64,000 nt of DNA from contig CM114272.1 of assembly GCA_050084515.1 (NCBI GenBank), positions 6,448,001-6,512,000 of the forward strand, given 5' to 3'. Source of the stretch: Blasia pusilla. Lineage: Eukaryota > Marchantiophyta > Marchantiopsida > Blasiales. The first letter of the stretch is position 1. Each line of letters opens with the position of its first letter. The notes beneath the pieces are model-generated. The model worked only from the letters and a program-made list of their open reading frames with translations. It was not told where the DNA came from and made no database searches. A program made the position numbers and the translations under genes. Below, piece by piece: positions 24,936-36,217 of this stretch.

Positions 24936-25194
24936 GACCAAAGTTTTTTTCATTTAGTCCATAAAATCAAATTGCTTGCCACATCATCTATATGACATGG
25001 CAATCATGTTAATATGACTCATATTTTCAAGTCATGTTAGCAAACCATGCTAGTCATTCAAATTATGTGGAAGATATGACTTGACTTTTGTGTCTGTACA
25101 AATAACTAGTCATTTCTAATCATTCATGGTGATATATGACTCATGTGATTTATAAAACCTAGTGATAAAACCAAGGATTTCTTCTAATGCATGT

Positions 25195-25438
25195 AACGAT
25201 GATGGGAGGACTTGTCCATATGAGCCCCACTTTCCCCTTCTTTCATATTCCCCCCACTTGCCTTTGTGTTCCATACTCTCCTCTCCCATTTCGTCCTCCC
25301 TCCACTTGCACTCCCTTTCTCGTTATTGCCCCACTCACCCTTCCTCTTCCTTCCATCATGAACTATAAGTATGGGTCCCACCTCTTGCAGTCCATGTACC
25401 TGGACATGTCCGAACTTGTCCGTTTTTTGGCAATCATG
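25195..25438 (-). mobile_element. Non-autonomous hAT-like element, copy 2 (inverted)
   Basis: Read on the minus strand it begins CATGATTGCCAAAAAACGG, close to the CATGGTTGCACAAAAACGG start of the copy at 57358, and it shares that copy's interior. The other terminus is too diverged to place, and no 8-bp duplication is visible. Confidence 0.5.
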
Positions 25439-25879
25439 TTTAAATTATTTTATTAATCAATTCGTCTGGAAGACTAGAATTCTACGAGTAATATGGATAT
25501 TACTACTTTGGTTTGGTAAGTCATAAATTTAAAATAAAACTAAAAAAATAAAATCATCATTTCAATTATTTTATAAATATATAAGTCATTCATTACCAAG
25601 GAATAAAATCCATGCTTTTCTTCTAATATTGTTGGCAAGCATGAAGACTTGGGGATATTTTCTTGAGGTATTTTCAATACAACTTTGAGGTAATTCCATC
25701 CTAGTGCTATTCCTCTCATAGTGCGCTAAACTATGAATTCCTAAGTATGTTGTTTTATGTAACACCCAGGAGAAGATGATAATCTATCTTGGAGAACATT
25801 ATTATTTACTCACTTTCCATCAATGATCAACATGATATTGAAGGTATGTTTTTTTTCTATAGGTGATGATGCCACACAC

Positions 25880-26310
25880 TATTTTAGCCCTTGGCAAAGT
25901 GACGAAATCACTGAAATCTTTACAAAACTTAGAGATACAAAGTGGCCTAGTCCGTCCGTGCGCTCACAGAAGAGCTTTGATGGAACCTGAACATGGAGAT
26001 AACTCGACATCCAAGAATGCGCTACCGCTACGACTCCCGACTATTTGACTACTTGGGAAAACTAGGGTTTTTACCTATTTTTTTTCGTTTCTATTAATAG
26101 AAATTTTTTTCCCTAACCCTGATGCAATATAGGGTTAAATAAACCTAGTAACGCTACTCCTAAAACCACCTACCTCATATTACTATGACTCCTTTGACGT
26201 CTAAGTCGGAACCATCAATCTAGGCTTCTCCTCATACAAGGGGGCCGATCAGATTAATGGTGCTTAGAGAAGTGGATGTTGAGAATCCAACACTATTTTA
26301 GCATGTCGAT
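25880..26310 (+). repeat. Dispersed repeat R3, copy A
   Basis: It shares with 51525-51900, in inverted orientation, the blocks GACGTCTAAGT, CCATCAATCTAGGCTTCTC, GATCAGATTAATGG and AGAATCCAA, in the same order. It may be an LTR of an unidentified element. No protein-coding part is recognised. Confidence 0.65.
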
Positions 26311-26979
26311 GACTACACAATATTATCACAATTAACTTGGGAATCATTTTCAAGATGGAGTGATATTACACTAATCTACAAACGACTAAGGATGAAGGCA
26401 AGTTTTTTAGTGTTGGTCTCTAGAAAGACTTGTGCTTGTCCTAGGTTGGACATTTCTTATTGCAAATCTTGTAGCTCATGAATAAGCTCAATGGGTTTTT
26501 TTCAATACTTCAAGGTATGGTGCCCACAATGGTTGTTATAAAGTTTTTAGCGACAAATGTAACTATTAAAAAAATCAAAAACGCTTCAGATCCTTGAATA
26601 TTATTCCCACCTAAAAATTAGACTAATAAAAAAAATTCAAGCTTATAGTCTCATATACTCTCTCGTGAGCCATTCCATGCAAAATACGATATCCAATCCA
26701 CATAATTATCAAAATTTTGACAATGCTTATGAGCACGTTGGCCCTACCTAAAAATATTCTGATTAAAATAGAAAATCAGTCAACTTATAGCCTTATGAGC
26801 ACTTCCATGAGCCATTGAAGGGGGGCAACACAGTCGCAAACTTTCAAACCAATGTAGAAAAATTCCAATGCTCTAGCATTATAGACTTGTTTCTCTCTAC
26901 AATTCTCTCTAATGGAGTCCTTATTCTTTCTTTATCAATATTAAAGGAACATTTCACATATACTCTATCGCTTCTCTCT

Positions 26980-27586
26980 CAAGGTTGCACCGAAACGGAC
27001 AAGTCCGGCCATGGGACGAAAATGTCTGTGGACACCCGTCCCGCTCCCGAGCTCGCCTCTAAGCCCGCACCCGAGCACGCCTCGGAGGCCGCCACCTAGA
27101 CTCGGGCAGAAGGAGCCTCCACCCGTTACGTGGCCCGCAGGGCAGGCAGGCGCGGGCGTAGGGCAGGCATACGCGGGCTCAAGGCTGATTGGGCAGAGAG
27201 CCGCGCCCGAGTCAGGTGCGTGCTTTGAGCGGGCACGTGCGGGCGGGCGTGGCCTCAGGCAGGCGTGGGCTCAAGGTAGGCAGGAGCGGGCTCAAGGCTA
27301 ATTGGGTGCGGGCAGGTGCGGACTCGGGTCGGGGAGGTGTTGGCTCCAAGCGGGCAATTGCAGGCTCGAGGCGGGCAGGGCACACGCTCGAGGGCCCGCG
27401 TGCAGGCCCAAGGTGGGCCTCGAGCCCGCACCCAGGGCCTGCACGGGGCCGGGCTACAGGCCACGCAACGGGTGCAGGCTATGGGTGGGCTCGGATACCC
27501 GGGCCTGCACGGACATGTCCGTCCATGGGACGGACCTATGGACGGAAATAAGTCCGCGGACATGGACATGTCCGTGTGCAACCTTG
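26980..27586 (+). mobile_element. Complete non-autonomous hAT-like element (607 bp)
   Basis: The ends are inverted: CAAGGTTGCAC at 26980-26990 and GTGCAACCTTG at 27576-27586. The sequence TTCTCTCT stands directly outside both ends (26972-26979 and 27587-27594), a perfect 8-bp target duplication. Eight-base duplications and terminal inverted repeats opening with CA are hallmarks of the hAT superfamily. The interior is very GC-rich, built of GGGC/GCAGGC-type units, and encodes no transposase. GGACATGTCC-like subterminal motifs recur near both ends. It must depend on a transposase made elsewhere. Confidence 0.9.
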
Positions 27587-28264
27587 TTCTCTCTCATATT
27601 AAACCAAACTCACTCTAATGAGAGGTTTGGGTTACTTGCAAGATATGGATAATCATAGCTCCGTGATCTCCTCAAAGGAGGTCCAACCAAGAGAGAATGA
27701 GTTTTCATTCTTTCCCACATTGTTTCCTTAGAAACATGTGCACATATATCACCTCTCCAACCCTAAAGCAAGATACTAGATCAATGGGCACTTTCCCAAA
27801 TGGAAATCTGCACTCTGTCAACACATTAACAACTTATTTTCTCCCACCATCTATTGCATCTCAAGGGGACATTAGGGAGGGGGAAGTAGGCAGTTAAAGG
27901 AGGCTTTCCACCACTCCAAAATCTTATTTGTGCAAGGTATATAAGCTATCACTCCAAGTTGGACCTAACAAGTGGTTCTCCTCCTTCCTAATAAGTTATC
28001 TTCGCCCTATGTATGTGTCAATACATCATGTCTCGGATGAGCCTCACGAGTATTCTTTGATCCCATGCAATGGACTTCATAAAATTTACTCACAAGATCA
28101 AACTTCATAACTCAAAAAATAACTCTCACAAATCCTTGTTTAGTAATGGTATTATTAAGGGAAGTTTCGTACATGTATATGGTGTGATTGCGAACATTGG
28201 TAGGGGGATCTACTATTACGAGTAAACCTAGTCGGTTAAAATAAAAGAACTTCATTTTCTTTTC

Positions 28265-28357
28265 AAATTGTCCTAACTTAACCGAAAAGGTTAAGTTAGG
28301 ACAATTTCGGAATTCGGAGTCTAGGATGCCAAGTCCACACTTGGCATCCTAGACTCC
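28265..28357. repeat. Two adjacent perfect hairpins, 19-bp arms each
   Basis: Hairpin 1: AAATTGTCCTAACTTAACC (28265-28283) and its exact reverse complement (28289-28307), loop GAAAA. Hairpin 2: GGAGTCTAGGATGCCAAGT (28316-28334) and its exact reverse complement (28339-28357), loop CCAC. Only 8 bases separate them and the two arms are unrelated in sequence. No terminator-like T-run or gene end adjoins, apart from a few T's after 28357. Confidence 0.92.
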
Positions 28358-29170
28358 TTTTTCTAACTTGCTTTTAAAAGTGTGGTGGGCTCCCCATCAC
28401 CGTTTTATGGAGGCCTTTATTTTTTTTCTTTGAAAGGAGGCATTTCTTTGTATGGAGTGTTTGAAATCCGGTTTAACGCAAGAATTACCGGTCCAGGTGC
28501 CGCATAAACACACTCGCGAGTGAGATTTTTTTTAAGTTTAGGTTGATAATGACAACCATGTGCGCACATACCCCAATAAATCAGTAGGAAATATGTGAAC
28601 TGACTTGGCCAATTTCATAAGCATCATAGAGCTTCGTTCATGATCGTCGATCGTGGGATTAAAGTAAGTTGAGATGAAGCCTATACCCCCCTCCCCCAAG
28701 TCCCCAAGCACCCACACTCCCACTCCTAGTAAAAAAACAAAACAACAAAAGCGTAAACCTGAACCTATTTGAGGTAGCCTTCTTGACACCTTCAAATGGC
28801 GACACGTAGCGCACGGACACATATAAAATTACGGAACCGGGCCCCTTTACATATGTTATGTGAAGGACAGTGTCCCTAATATGGGGATTACGCAAAAAAA
28901 AAAGAGGAGAGCGGCCCCCCCACCCCATCTTGGGCAGGAGCGGAGTGGAACCGACGGGGCACGAAACGGATGGAAAACGCGGAGTCGTTGTGGTGCAGCG
29001 GCGGAAGAGCAGCCACCAAAAGACAACACGACACGAAGAGCGAACGTGCGCGGGAGCACTCGCCTCCCTCGATTGCAGGAACAGGCCCATGCCCACGGAA
29101 CACGAGACGAGAAGAGCAAGCACTTCAACACATTCCACCGCTACTTGCGACTTCCCATTAGCCGTGGGCG

Positions 29171-29199
29171 CATTCCAATTTCCATTTCAAATTGGAATG
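29171..29199. repeat. Small perfect hairpin, 11-bp arms
   Basis: CATTCCAATTT (29171-29181) pairs exactly with AAATTGGAATG (29189-29199) around a 7-base loop. Confidence 0.8.
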
Positions 29200-30248
29200 A
29201 TGAGCCCACGTACAGGGAGGGAGGGAGGGAGCTGCTGGCCTGCGCTCAGGGACCGGCGTTGACCGACCAAACGCGCTGTCAAGAATTGCCGCTCCTCTCT
29301 TGCTTCCGCGCCGCGTGAGGGCCTTTGGACCACATGCTTCCGCTGCAAATATACAACGTTCTCGACGCGAGTTTGAGAGTTGTCTGATTTCTATCGACCG
29401 GTGTAATTTGGGCCTACGATAGTACGAACTCGGTTTGGATTCATTGCAAGCATTACAGTTGCTCCGAAACTCTTCGAACTTCGTGCATCGAAATTTTGGC
29501 GGAGCACTTTTTAATCCTCCAGGTCTCCACACTTTGGCGATTTTTTTTAAGGTGATGGAATGGGTCTCTATAGTTTCGCGACCCATAGTTTTGCAGCGTA
29601 TTCAAGCCAAACGGGGCCGCGGCATTAGACGTAGCCATGTTTCTGGGCGTAATTGATATTATCTCGAGGGAGACGCCGGTGTTACAGGTCTTAACGGTAG
29701 TCAAGTTTCACAATTGATATTTCTCTGTTGATGAATTTAGCCGGTAGGAGGAGTGTCTACGTTTTCCGACTCCTTGAGCCCCCCTTTTTGAAATTTCGAT
29801 GGGTTCCCCATCATCGTTTCATGCCAGGGTGTCCTTTTTCATTGTTTCAAGCCGTTAGTCTTCCCTCCCATGATTCCTTCTGTCGACTCGGAGTTTAGGG
29901 TTCCGAGTCTGGTTTCTTTTGCCTGCAATTGAGACACGGTTCTGTGTCTTGGCATTCTTCTTCTCTTGCCTTCATTCTATCCGAGACAATGATTGCTGCC
30001 GCAGAGCGTGCTGTCATCTCGGGGTGGATGAATCCGTGGATGGATGAAAGGACAGCACAATTATGGTGCTGGCAATATCACAATGTTCCTGGCACAAACC
30101 CGTGTGAGGAACGAGGAGTACCTCACCATCACTTAAGTACTGCAATGGAAGTGTCAGTCGGAACCGATTCACCTGTTGGACGGAAGGTTATCGAGAGCAT
30201 CGGACATGAGTTAGAGACTAGCAACAACCATGTGGGGAGTCCATGAAA

Positions 30249-30412
30249 GGAAGAACCCAGCAAACCGGGCTACGAGCTCTAATGGAGTCTACTGGACTCA
30301 AATGCTGCTGAAATCCAGTGGGTGGTAGGGTATGTAGTTGCAGATGCACAACACTGCACTTAACCTGGTGAGGGAAGAACCTACGAAACCAGGCTACAAG
30401 CTCTGATGGGGA
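30249..30412. repeat. Two-copy direct repeat, about 124-bp period
   Basis: The blocks at 30249 and 30373 share GGAAGAACC, then AAACC-GGCTAC-AGCTCT-ATGG, at about 85 percent over 40 bases. Their function is unknown. Confidence 0.6.
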
Positions 30413-31993
30413 GAAGTAGTTATGTGTACTGGAGGAAAGAGGACTGGATGGACTTTGATCAATGTTGAGGACAGTCCCAATCATAGATGTAGAAAAAGAT
30501 TTCCGACTTCTTCGGGCCCATGATCATTCCACAAGATGCTTCGAGGCCAACAAACCCATCTACGTTAAAACCGGGAGTTTTAGCACAACGATTACGCAGG
30601 TCACTCCGTTCGACCTTAAATTGAGGTTATCCAGCTATAATTCACGGTGGCATTTACGTAAGACTTGGGTAAACCCATCAAGGACCATCGAAGGAAGCGT
30701 GGCGAGTCCTCTCCATGTGAGGTCATAACGGAGGAAGCAAAATTGGATGGATTGACACACAGTAGACGACAGACAGCTACAACTGCTAGACGAGAGCACT
30801 AGCCAGACCTGCATATATCCTGTAGCCAGCAGATCTCCATCAACATGCCCTCAATGCAGGTCTGATTCAAATGTGGCCACCTAGTGAGTGGTGCACGTAG
30901 ATCCGCAGTTGTAGCCCATGCAAGGAATCCAGCAAGCCAAACAAACACCCCGAGGTGAGAGGGAGCTATGGGGAACCTACGGGGGTAGGGTATGAATGTA
31001 CGAGTGGATGGATCTGGCACTATAGTAAAGGCAACCGCGCAAAAAGAGGAGTACTCGAAGTTTCGCTGGCAGCTGCAAATTCCAACACGAAAGAGTCAGT
31101 CATTCTCTTCAACGAAGTTCCAGGTGAACTTGTCTCGGCTGCTGTAGTTTTGAAGCCAGCTGTAGAGTGTGGGTGGGCTCGACATCCCTCTCCTTGTTGT
31201 ATGGGCACTGCAGCCTGGATCAACTGGACAACCAACGCACCTTGCTTCAAGGTGAAGCAGCCGTGGTTAGTTAAAGCTCTCTTGACATTCTGTGATTTGG
31301 AGGAATCTTCCAAGTCTTAACAGCAGCTGGCTCTGCGGTGATGATCATGCATCTATGCTGTAAACTATTCCACTGGAACAAGTGGGTCCGAAGCATAGGT
31401 TGCACAGAACAGCTGTTGCATGGGCAAAACGAAGCTCACGTTTCTTCCAGAAAGACTCATCGCGGATGACCTGCTGCAAGATGTTGCGGGTGGATCGAAA
31501 GCTCCCCGAAGTGACTCTAACATCAACAGATGCTCCTGTTTCCATGGCCCACAGGCCCACCATCACAATTGAGCCTCATTTTCACCACCTGTAAGTTGCA
31601 GGGCCAGGTCGAAGTTGAGATGGCCCGAATGGTTTAATTCGTTTTTCACTGTCGCTTGCATAGAATCTGCGAAGTCCTAAATCTCTGATGAGAGCCCAAC
31701 TCAGCCTTCTTTGGTTTCTTGATCGTCTTCTTTCTTTCTCGTTCGTTCATTTGTCCCCTCGCTCGCTCGCTTGCTCCTCCCATCCTGAACCTGGATCCAG
31801 CATGCTCGTCCTTCGCCCCAAAACCCCAGCGCATCGGTGATGTGACGAGCTCGACCGAGCTGCTATTAAGGGGCGTCATTGGGCCTTCCATCCGTCTTGT
31901 CCACAGCGTTTGTAGAGAAGAGAAGGCGGCCAGCCAATTGAGCGCAGTGCGCAGGGGTAGAAAGAGTCGGGCAAGCTGGATCAGGCCAACAAA

Positions 31994-34900
31994 ATGCAGA
32001 AAAGCAAGACGCTCGCACTGGGAAGATTAGCGACCCTGAGCGCAATAAAGGAGAATTTACGGGTAAAAACTTCGTTTCAGAAGAACGAGGCTACGACACC
32101 TCAAGCTTCCTCGGACATTCCCAATGCCCACACCAACGGAGGTGACGGTGATTCGGTTCTCCTCTTCAGTGCGATCTCCAGCTACAAGGAGAAGACCCCC
32201 AGATACACACCCACATTGTCGAGTGATCACTTCGCTGCCGCACACGAAACCGCATCCCCAACGATCAGATCGTCCCCTCTGCAGAACAGGTTCGAGGCGA
32301 GGATGGCAGCAGTTGAGAACGGTGGTGGCCAGGGGGATTCCAATAGGGACATCTTCGATCCCGTGATCACGGACTCGAGGTTTTCAGCATCTGCTGTGCC
32401 TGGACGGGAAGCTGAGGAGGATTCCAATGGAGAAGGCGAATCCCACAGAGGAGAGATCATCTCCACAACACGAGACTTGGAGGAGGAGGATCTGGAGGAG
32501 ATGTGGCAGTTCCCTCCCAAGGTTTCTGGACTGGGGCTGGACAGACGGGATCTACTCACAGAAGACAAATGGGTGCCCCGCCATCCGGACCTCATCAGAG
32601 TCCAGGGCTTCCACCCCTTCAATGGTGAGCCTCCATTGAGCACTCTAATGCATTTCGGCTTTCTCACACCCACCTCTCTGCATTATGTGCGCAACCGTGG
32701 GCCTGTTCCCCGTGCGGGATGGGAGAGTTGGATCATAGAGATCACAGGTCTCATGAGCAAGCCCAAGAAGTTCACCATGCGTGATCTGCTGTGCTTCCCA
32801 TCTCGCAGACTGCCGGTGACTCTCACGTGTTCTGGCAATCGGAGCAAGGAGCTCAGCAACACTGGCAAGAGTGTTGGATTGAACTGGGGCCCGGGAGCCG
32901 TGAGCACTTCCGTCTGGGGTGGAGCTCGACTTTGCGATGTGCTGCGGCACTGCGGTGTGCACCTGCCCAAGAAGAGAGGTGTCCAGTACTTCGTTTGCTT
33001 ACAAGGAGCTGACAAACTCGATGGTGGCAAGAAAGCTGCACCTGGTTCACTGCAGTATGGCACGAGCATTCCCTTGGAGGTTGCCATGGACGAGTCTCGA
33101 GACATCTTGCTGGCTTATGAACAGAATGGGGACCTACTGACTCCAGACCATGGATTCCCAGTTCGTCTCATAGTTCCAGGCTTTACAGGAGCTCGTTCTG
33201 TCAAGTGGTTGAACCGGATTGAAATCAGTGCTGAGCAGTCTGATAACTACTACCACATCCATGACAGTCGTATGCTGCCTTCTCAAGTTCCCGATTTAGA
33301 GACTGCAGTTTCCGAAGGTACTTGCTATGACTTACGGAATCTCTCACCACGTAACTTGTACTGTTTGCTGTATTCTCCGTCTCGTGTCTTCAATTTCCTG
33401 GGCTCGATTCATTTCTGAAGCCTTGCTGTCACTCGAGTACTTTCACCACCACTCCTTGCTCTGATAATACCTCGCCCAGCTACTGTACGCTGCCTCCACA
33501 TTTGCCTTAATTATGCATTCATTCATCCATCCTCATGGTCCTCTCATTTGTTCGACGTCCTTTGATTTCTCAAACAGAAGATGGAGATATCTCTCAGCCA
33601 TGGAATTTGTCTGTCTTGGATTTCCTTCGGCCATCCTCCACAGACCCTTATCTCATGCAGACCTAAATCCTCAGGGTAAGAATCTACAAGCAGAAATGGT
33701 CAAGTCCTGCAACTCATCCTTTTCTCTCTCTCTCTCTCATGAAGCACCGTCTAACCGGGATGAGTACAGGAGCGAGCTCGTAGATGTGCTCTGGGTGAGA
33801 AATACGATCACTGTCGTATGGCTTCGACATCTCGACTCTCGTCTTCCTGCAAAATTCTGCAAGTGGACTCGCATGGAAGCATTATTGAAAATGCTCAGAT
33901 GTATCAGTAACTTCACCTGCTTAACTTCATCTGCCCCGATGCTCAGAGCTTCATCCCTGGTAGGAAGGAATCTCGATGATTAGCTATGGAAGACTTACAA
34001 CCGAATTGATGCTTTGTCCTCGCTGTCGGCTTTTCCCTGCTTCGCCTCCTGATATACCTTTGGTGGCTGTCTTTGCAGGCTGGTTGAGCAGGCCTGAGTT
34101 CGTCATCAATGAAATGAACGTCAATTCTGTCATCTGCACACCCGCGCATGGGCAGGTTCTGGCTGTTGACCCGTCCAATCCCACAGCGAGCTTTTCAGTC
34201 ACAGGCTACGCTTACTCTGGTACAGTTGTCTTTTCACTCTCACTGTTTCGGTTCGTGACCCTCGAGATTTTGTAGAGAGGATCAACGACATTCCAGTTTC
34301 CAGTCTTTCCAGATGGGGAATTCTAGAGTATCGCAGGACCTTTACACGCATTATGATCTTACCCCCGAGGACATGTGTGTACAAAGCGATGGCTCTCAAC
34401 CTGGTAATCGAAGGAGCCTTACGATGTACTCGAGAGCTCACAATGCCGTATTTGGAATGAAATGATTATCGCCACAGAATTTCTGTTGTAGTTCGGTCCT
34501 CCAGATTGTCTCAACCTTCCCGTCATCGCTTACTCACGACGCCCTACTCTGCGAAGGTCGTCCTCCGTAGAGTGCTCACGCCGTGATGATTGAAAAGTCG
34601 AGAGACTTCATAACGACGAAAGACAGGAAAAGTCGATGCTCACAAACTCCTGCTGTATGTTATCGGTTGCAGGGACTGGGAAGAAGATCAGTAGGGTGGA
34701 AGTTTCCTTGGATGGGGGCAAAACGTGGAAGTTCTGCAGTGTGGGGTATCCTGCACAGCCCACGAAGTACGGTATGTACTGGTGCTGGTGCTTCTGGGAG
34801 GCGAGAGTGGGGGTACAGGATCTTGTGAACAGTGTGGAGATTGTTGTTAGGGCTTGGGATGCGGCAATGAACACTCAGCCGGAGAACTCCTCGTGGAACC

Positions 34901-35283
34901 TAATGGTGAGCAGTATCCTCGCAATTCTCAACCTACTCTCCCATGCGTGAGGATGCCAATTGTGCGTTAGCTGCTGCTTCGAATATTTTACTCAGTTCCA
35001 AGCACACTGAATGCTACGAAGCTTTCCTGTGCAGGGAACGATGAATAACTGCTGGTATAGGGTCAAAGTCAGCCACGAAAACTCTGGTAAAGGTCAAGAC
35101 AAGCCAACTATGCTCACATTTGACCATCCAACACAGCCTGGAGACCTTTCTGGAGGGTGGCAGCAAACTTCAGGAGCGACAGAGCCTGAGTTGGAACAAG
35201 CATTGAGTATCAAGTTATTGCACCAGGACAGTACGCCGTTGGATTTTGAAGGCCAACTTCTAGCCACACCCCAGCTCGTCTGA
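31994..35283 (+). CDS. Nitrate-reductase-like molybdenum-domain protein lacking heme and FAD domains
   Basis: Plant nitrate reductase reduces nitrate to nitrite in the cytosol, passing electrons from NAD(P)H through FAD and heme to a molybdenum cofactor. Exons 31994-33317, 34079-34219, 34673-34905 and 35035-35283 join in phase to give 648 aa. The ATG is the first after an in-frame TAG at 31958. After a Ser/Glu-rich leader of about 165 residues come VTLTCSGNRSKE (Cys279, the expected molybdenum ligand), NWGPGAVSTSVW and DHGFPVRLIVPGF. The dimerisation domain follows (GWLSRPEFVINEMNVNSV, WCWCFWEARV, MNNCWYRV, HPTQPGDLSGGW). The protein then stops after a 40-residue tail. The cytochrome b5 domain (HPGG motif) and the FAD/NAD(P)H reductase are absent, and no frame up to 42 kb encodes them. 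The NWG-STSVW stretch favours nitrate reductase over sulfite oxidase. Confidence 0.93.
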
Positions 35284-36217
35284 ACATGATTTCAAACAGG
35301 GCTACACAAGACCTCCAGCACTGGTATATAATTCAACACGTCACTGCCACTGACTTGGAAGAATGCTGTTATGGGGCGTGCATACTCTCAAGCACTGACT
35401 CCTGGATGTTCTAGAGGTACTACCGGGTAAGCCAGAGCTCCCAAAGAGTGCATGTGAGAGGTTTATAAACTCCCACTGTGGAACTTCAGTTCAACCACAG
35501 CATGAAAGATTCTTTCCGACTGAAGAACGATGATAAGCAGTGTGGATGGTGTTTCAAAATCTGTCAGATTCAGGTTCACATCTGGACGAGGATGAGCCGA
35601 GTAAGGAGAGTGCGATACACCGAACTCTCACTAACGGAACTTCAAAACCATGTATTGCCCCGATGAGAAACGAGTATCAGACCTTACAATGCAAAGAGAA
35701 TCACAGGACGCAGATCAATCCAACACCATTCTGAAGTTGAAGGAGCAAGCTACATGGATTAGGGCAGGAACTCTAGAAAAGGAAAACGAGTAATTTGAAC
35801 ATACTTAAAGGGCCCAGGCAACTATTAAATGACTGTAGACAAACCAATTTCATATTGTAAGCATAAAATTGATATGCCTACAGGTGATGAGTCGACTGCA
35901 AGCAACACCAATTGAAACTCGCAATACCATTCTTCTTGTATCTACTGTAACTTAATACCAAATTCATGATGAGTGGTATGTCTCAAAAAATTACATTAGC
36001 AGTTCATTTATGCTAATGTCCTACACTGTGAACTGCTGAATCTAATTTCGCATCTTTGAGGATGCAGGCAACAAGCCAACTAGCCACTTGCTGCTAAAAG
36101 TGTATTAAGAAACTTGTGCGGGCTGCCGGGAGGGACCTCAAGAGTGAAGTTGCTGCTTAACAGAAAAGCACTCTAGGTTGATATGAAATAACTGCTTTCC
36201 ATCTAAGATATTTACAC
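35284..36217. other. Intergenic space between two convergent genes
   Basis: It holds the 3' flanks of the nitrate-reductase-like gene (+) and the multi-OB-fold gene (-). Small frames at 35478-35734 show no motif. A 9-bp inverted repeat (ACATTAGCA / TGCTAATGT) lies at about 35994-36020. I see no further b5 or reductase exon. Confidence 0.6.

Larger units (their letters stand above)
27600..31640. other. No confident gene upstream of the nitrate-reductase-like gene
   Basis: Frames of 90-160 aa occur on both strands (for example 28860-29318 plus, 28659-29138 minus, 30955-31320 plus, 31345-31566 minus), but they overlap and show no domain I know. The minus frames at 31020-31313 and 31345-31566 could be exons of an unidentified gene. 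A 40-bp direct repeat (30249 and 30373) and hairpins (28265-28357, 29171-29199) are present. The last 350 bases before 31994 presumably hold the 5' untranslated region of the nitrate-reductase-like gene. Confidence 0.4.

Noticed and set aside
27011-27618. Several long frames of 94-120 aa in GC-rich DNA
   Set aside because: They fall inside the non-autonomous hAT-like element and are open only because of its GC-rich repeats.
28860-29318. 152-aa plus frame in a GC-rich patch
   Set aside because: Overlaps a 159-aa minus frame; neither has a domain, and the translation is basic and low in hydrophobic residues, as expected from base composition.
32683-33105. 140-aa minus frame and other frames within 32.0-33.1 kb
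   Set aside because: Shadows of the nitrate-reductase-like exon 1, which has clear conserved motifs.
35478-35734. Small plus frames after the nitrate-reductase-like stop, checked as possible cytochrome b5 exons
   Set aside because: No HPGG, no heme-binding His context and no splice-consistent continuation.
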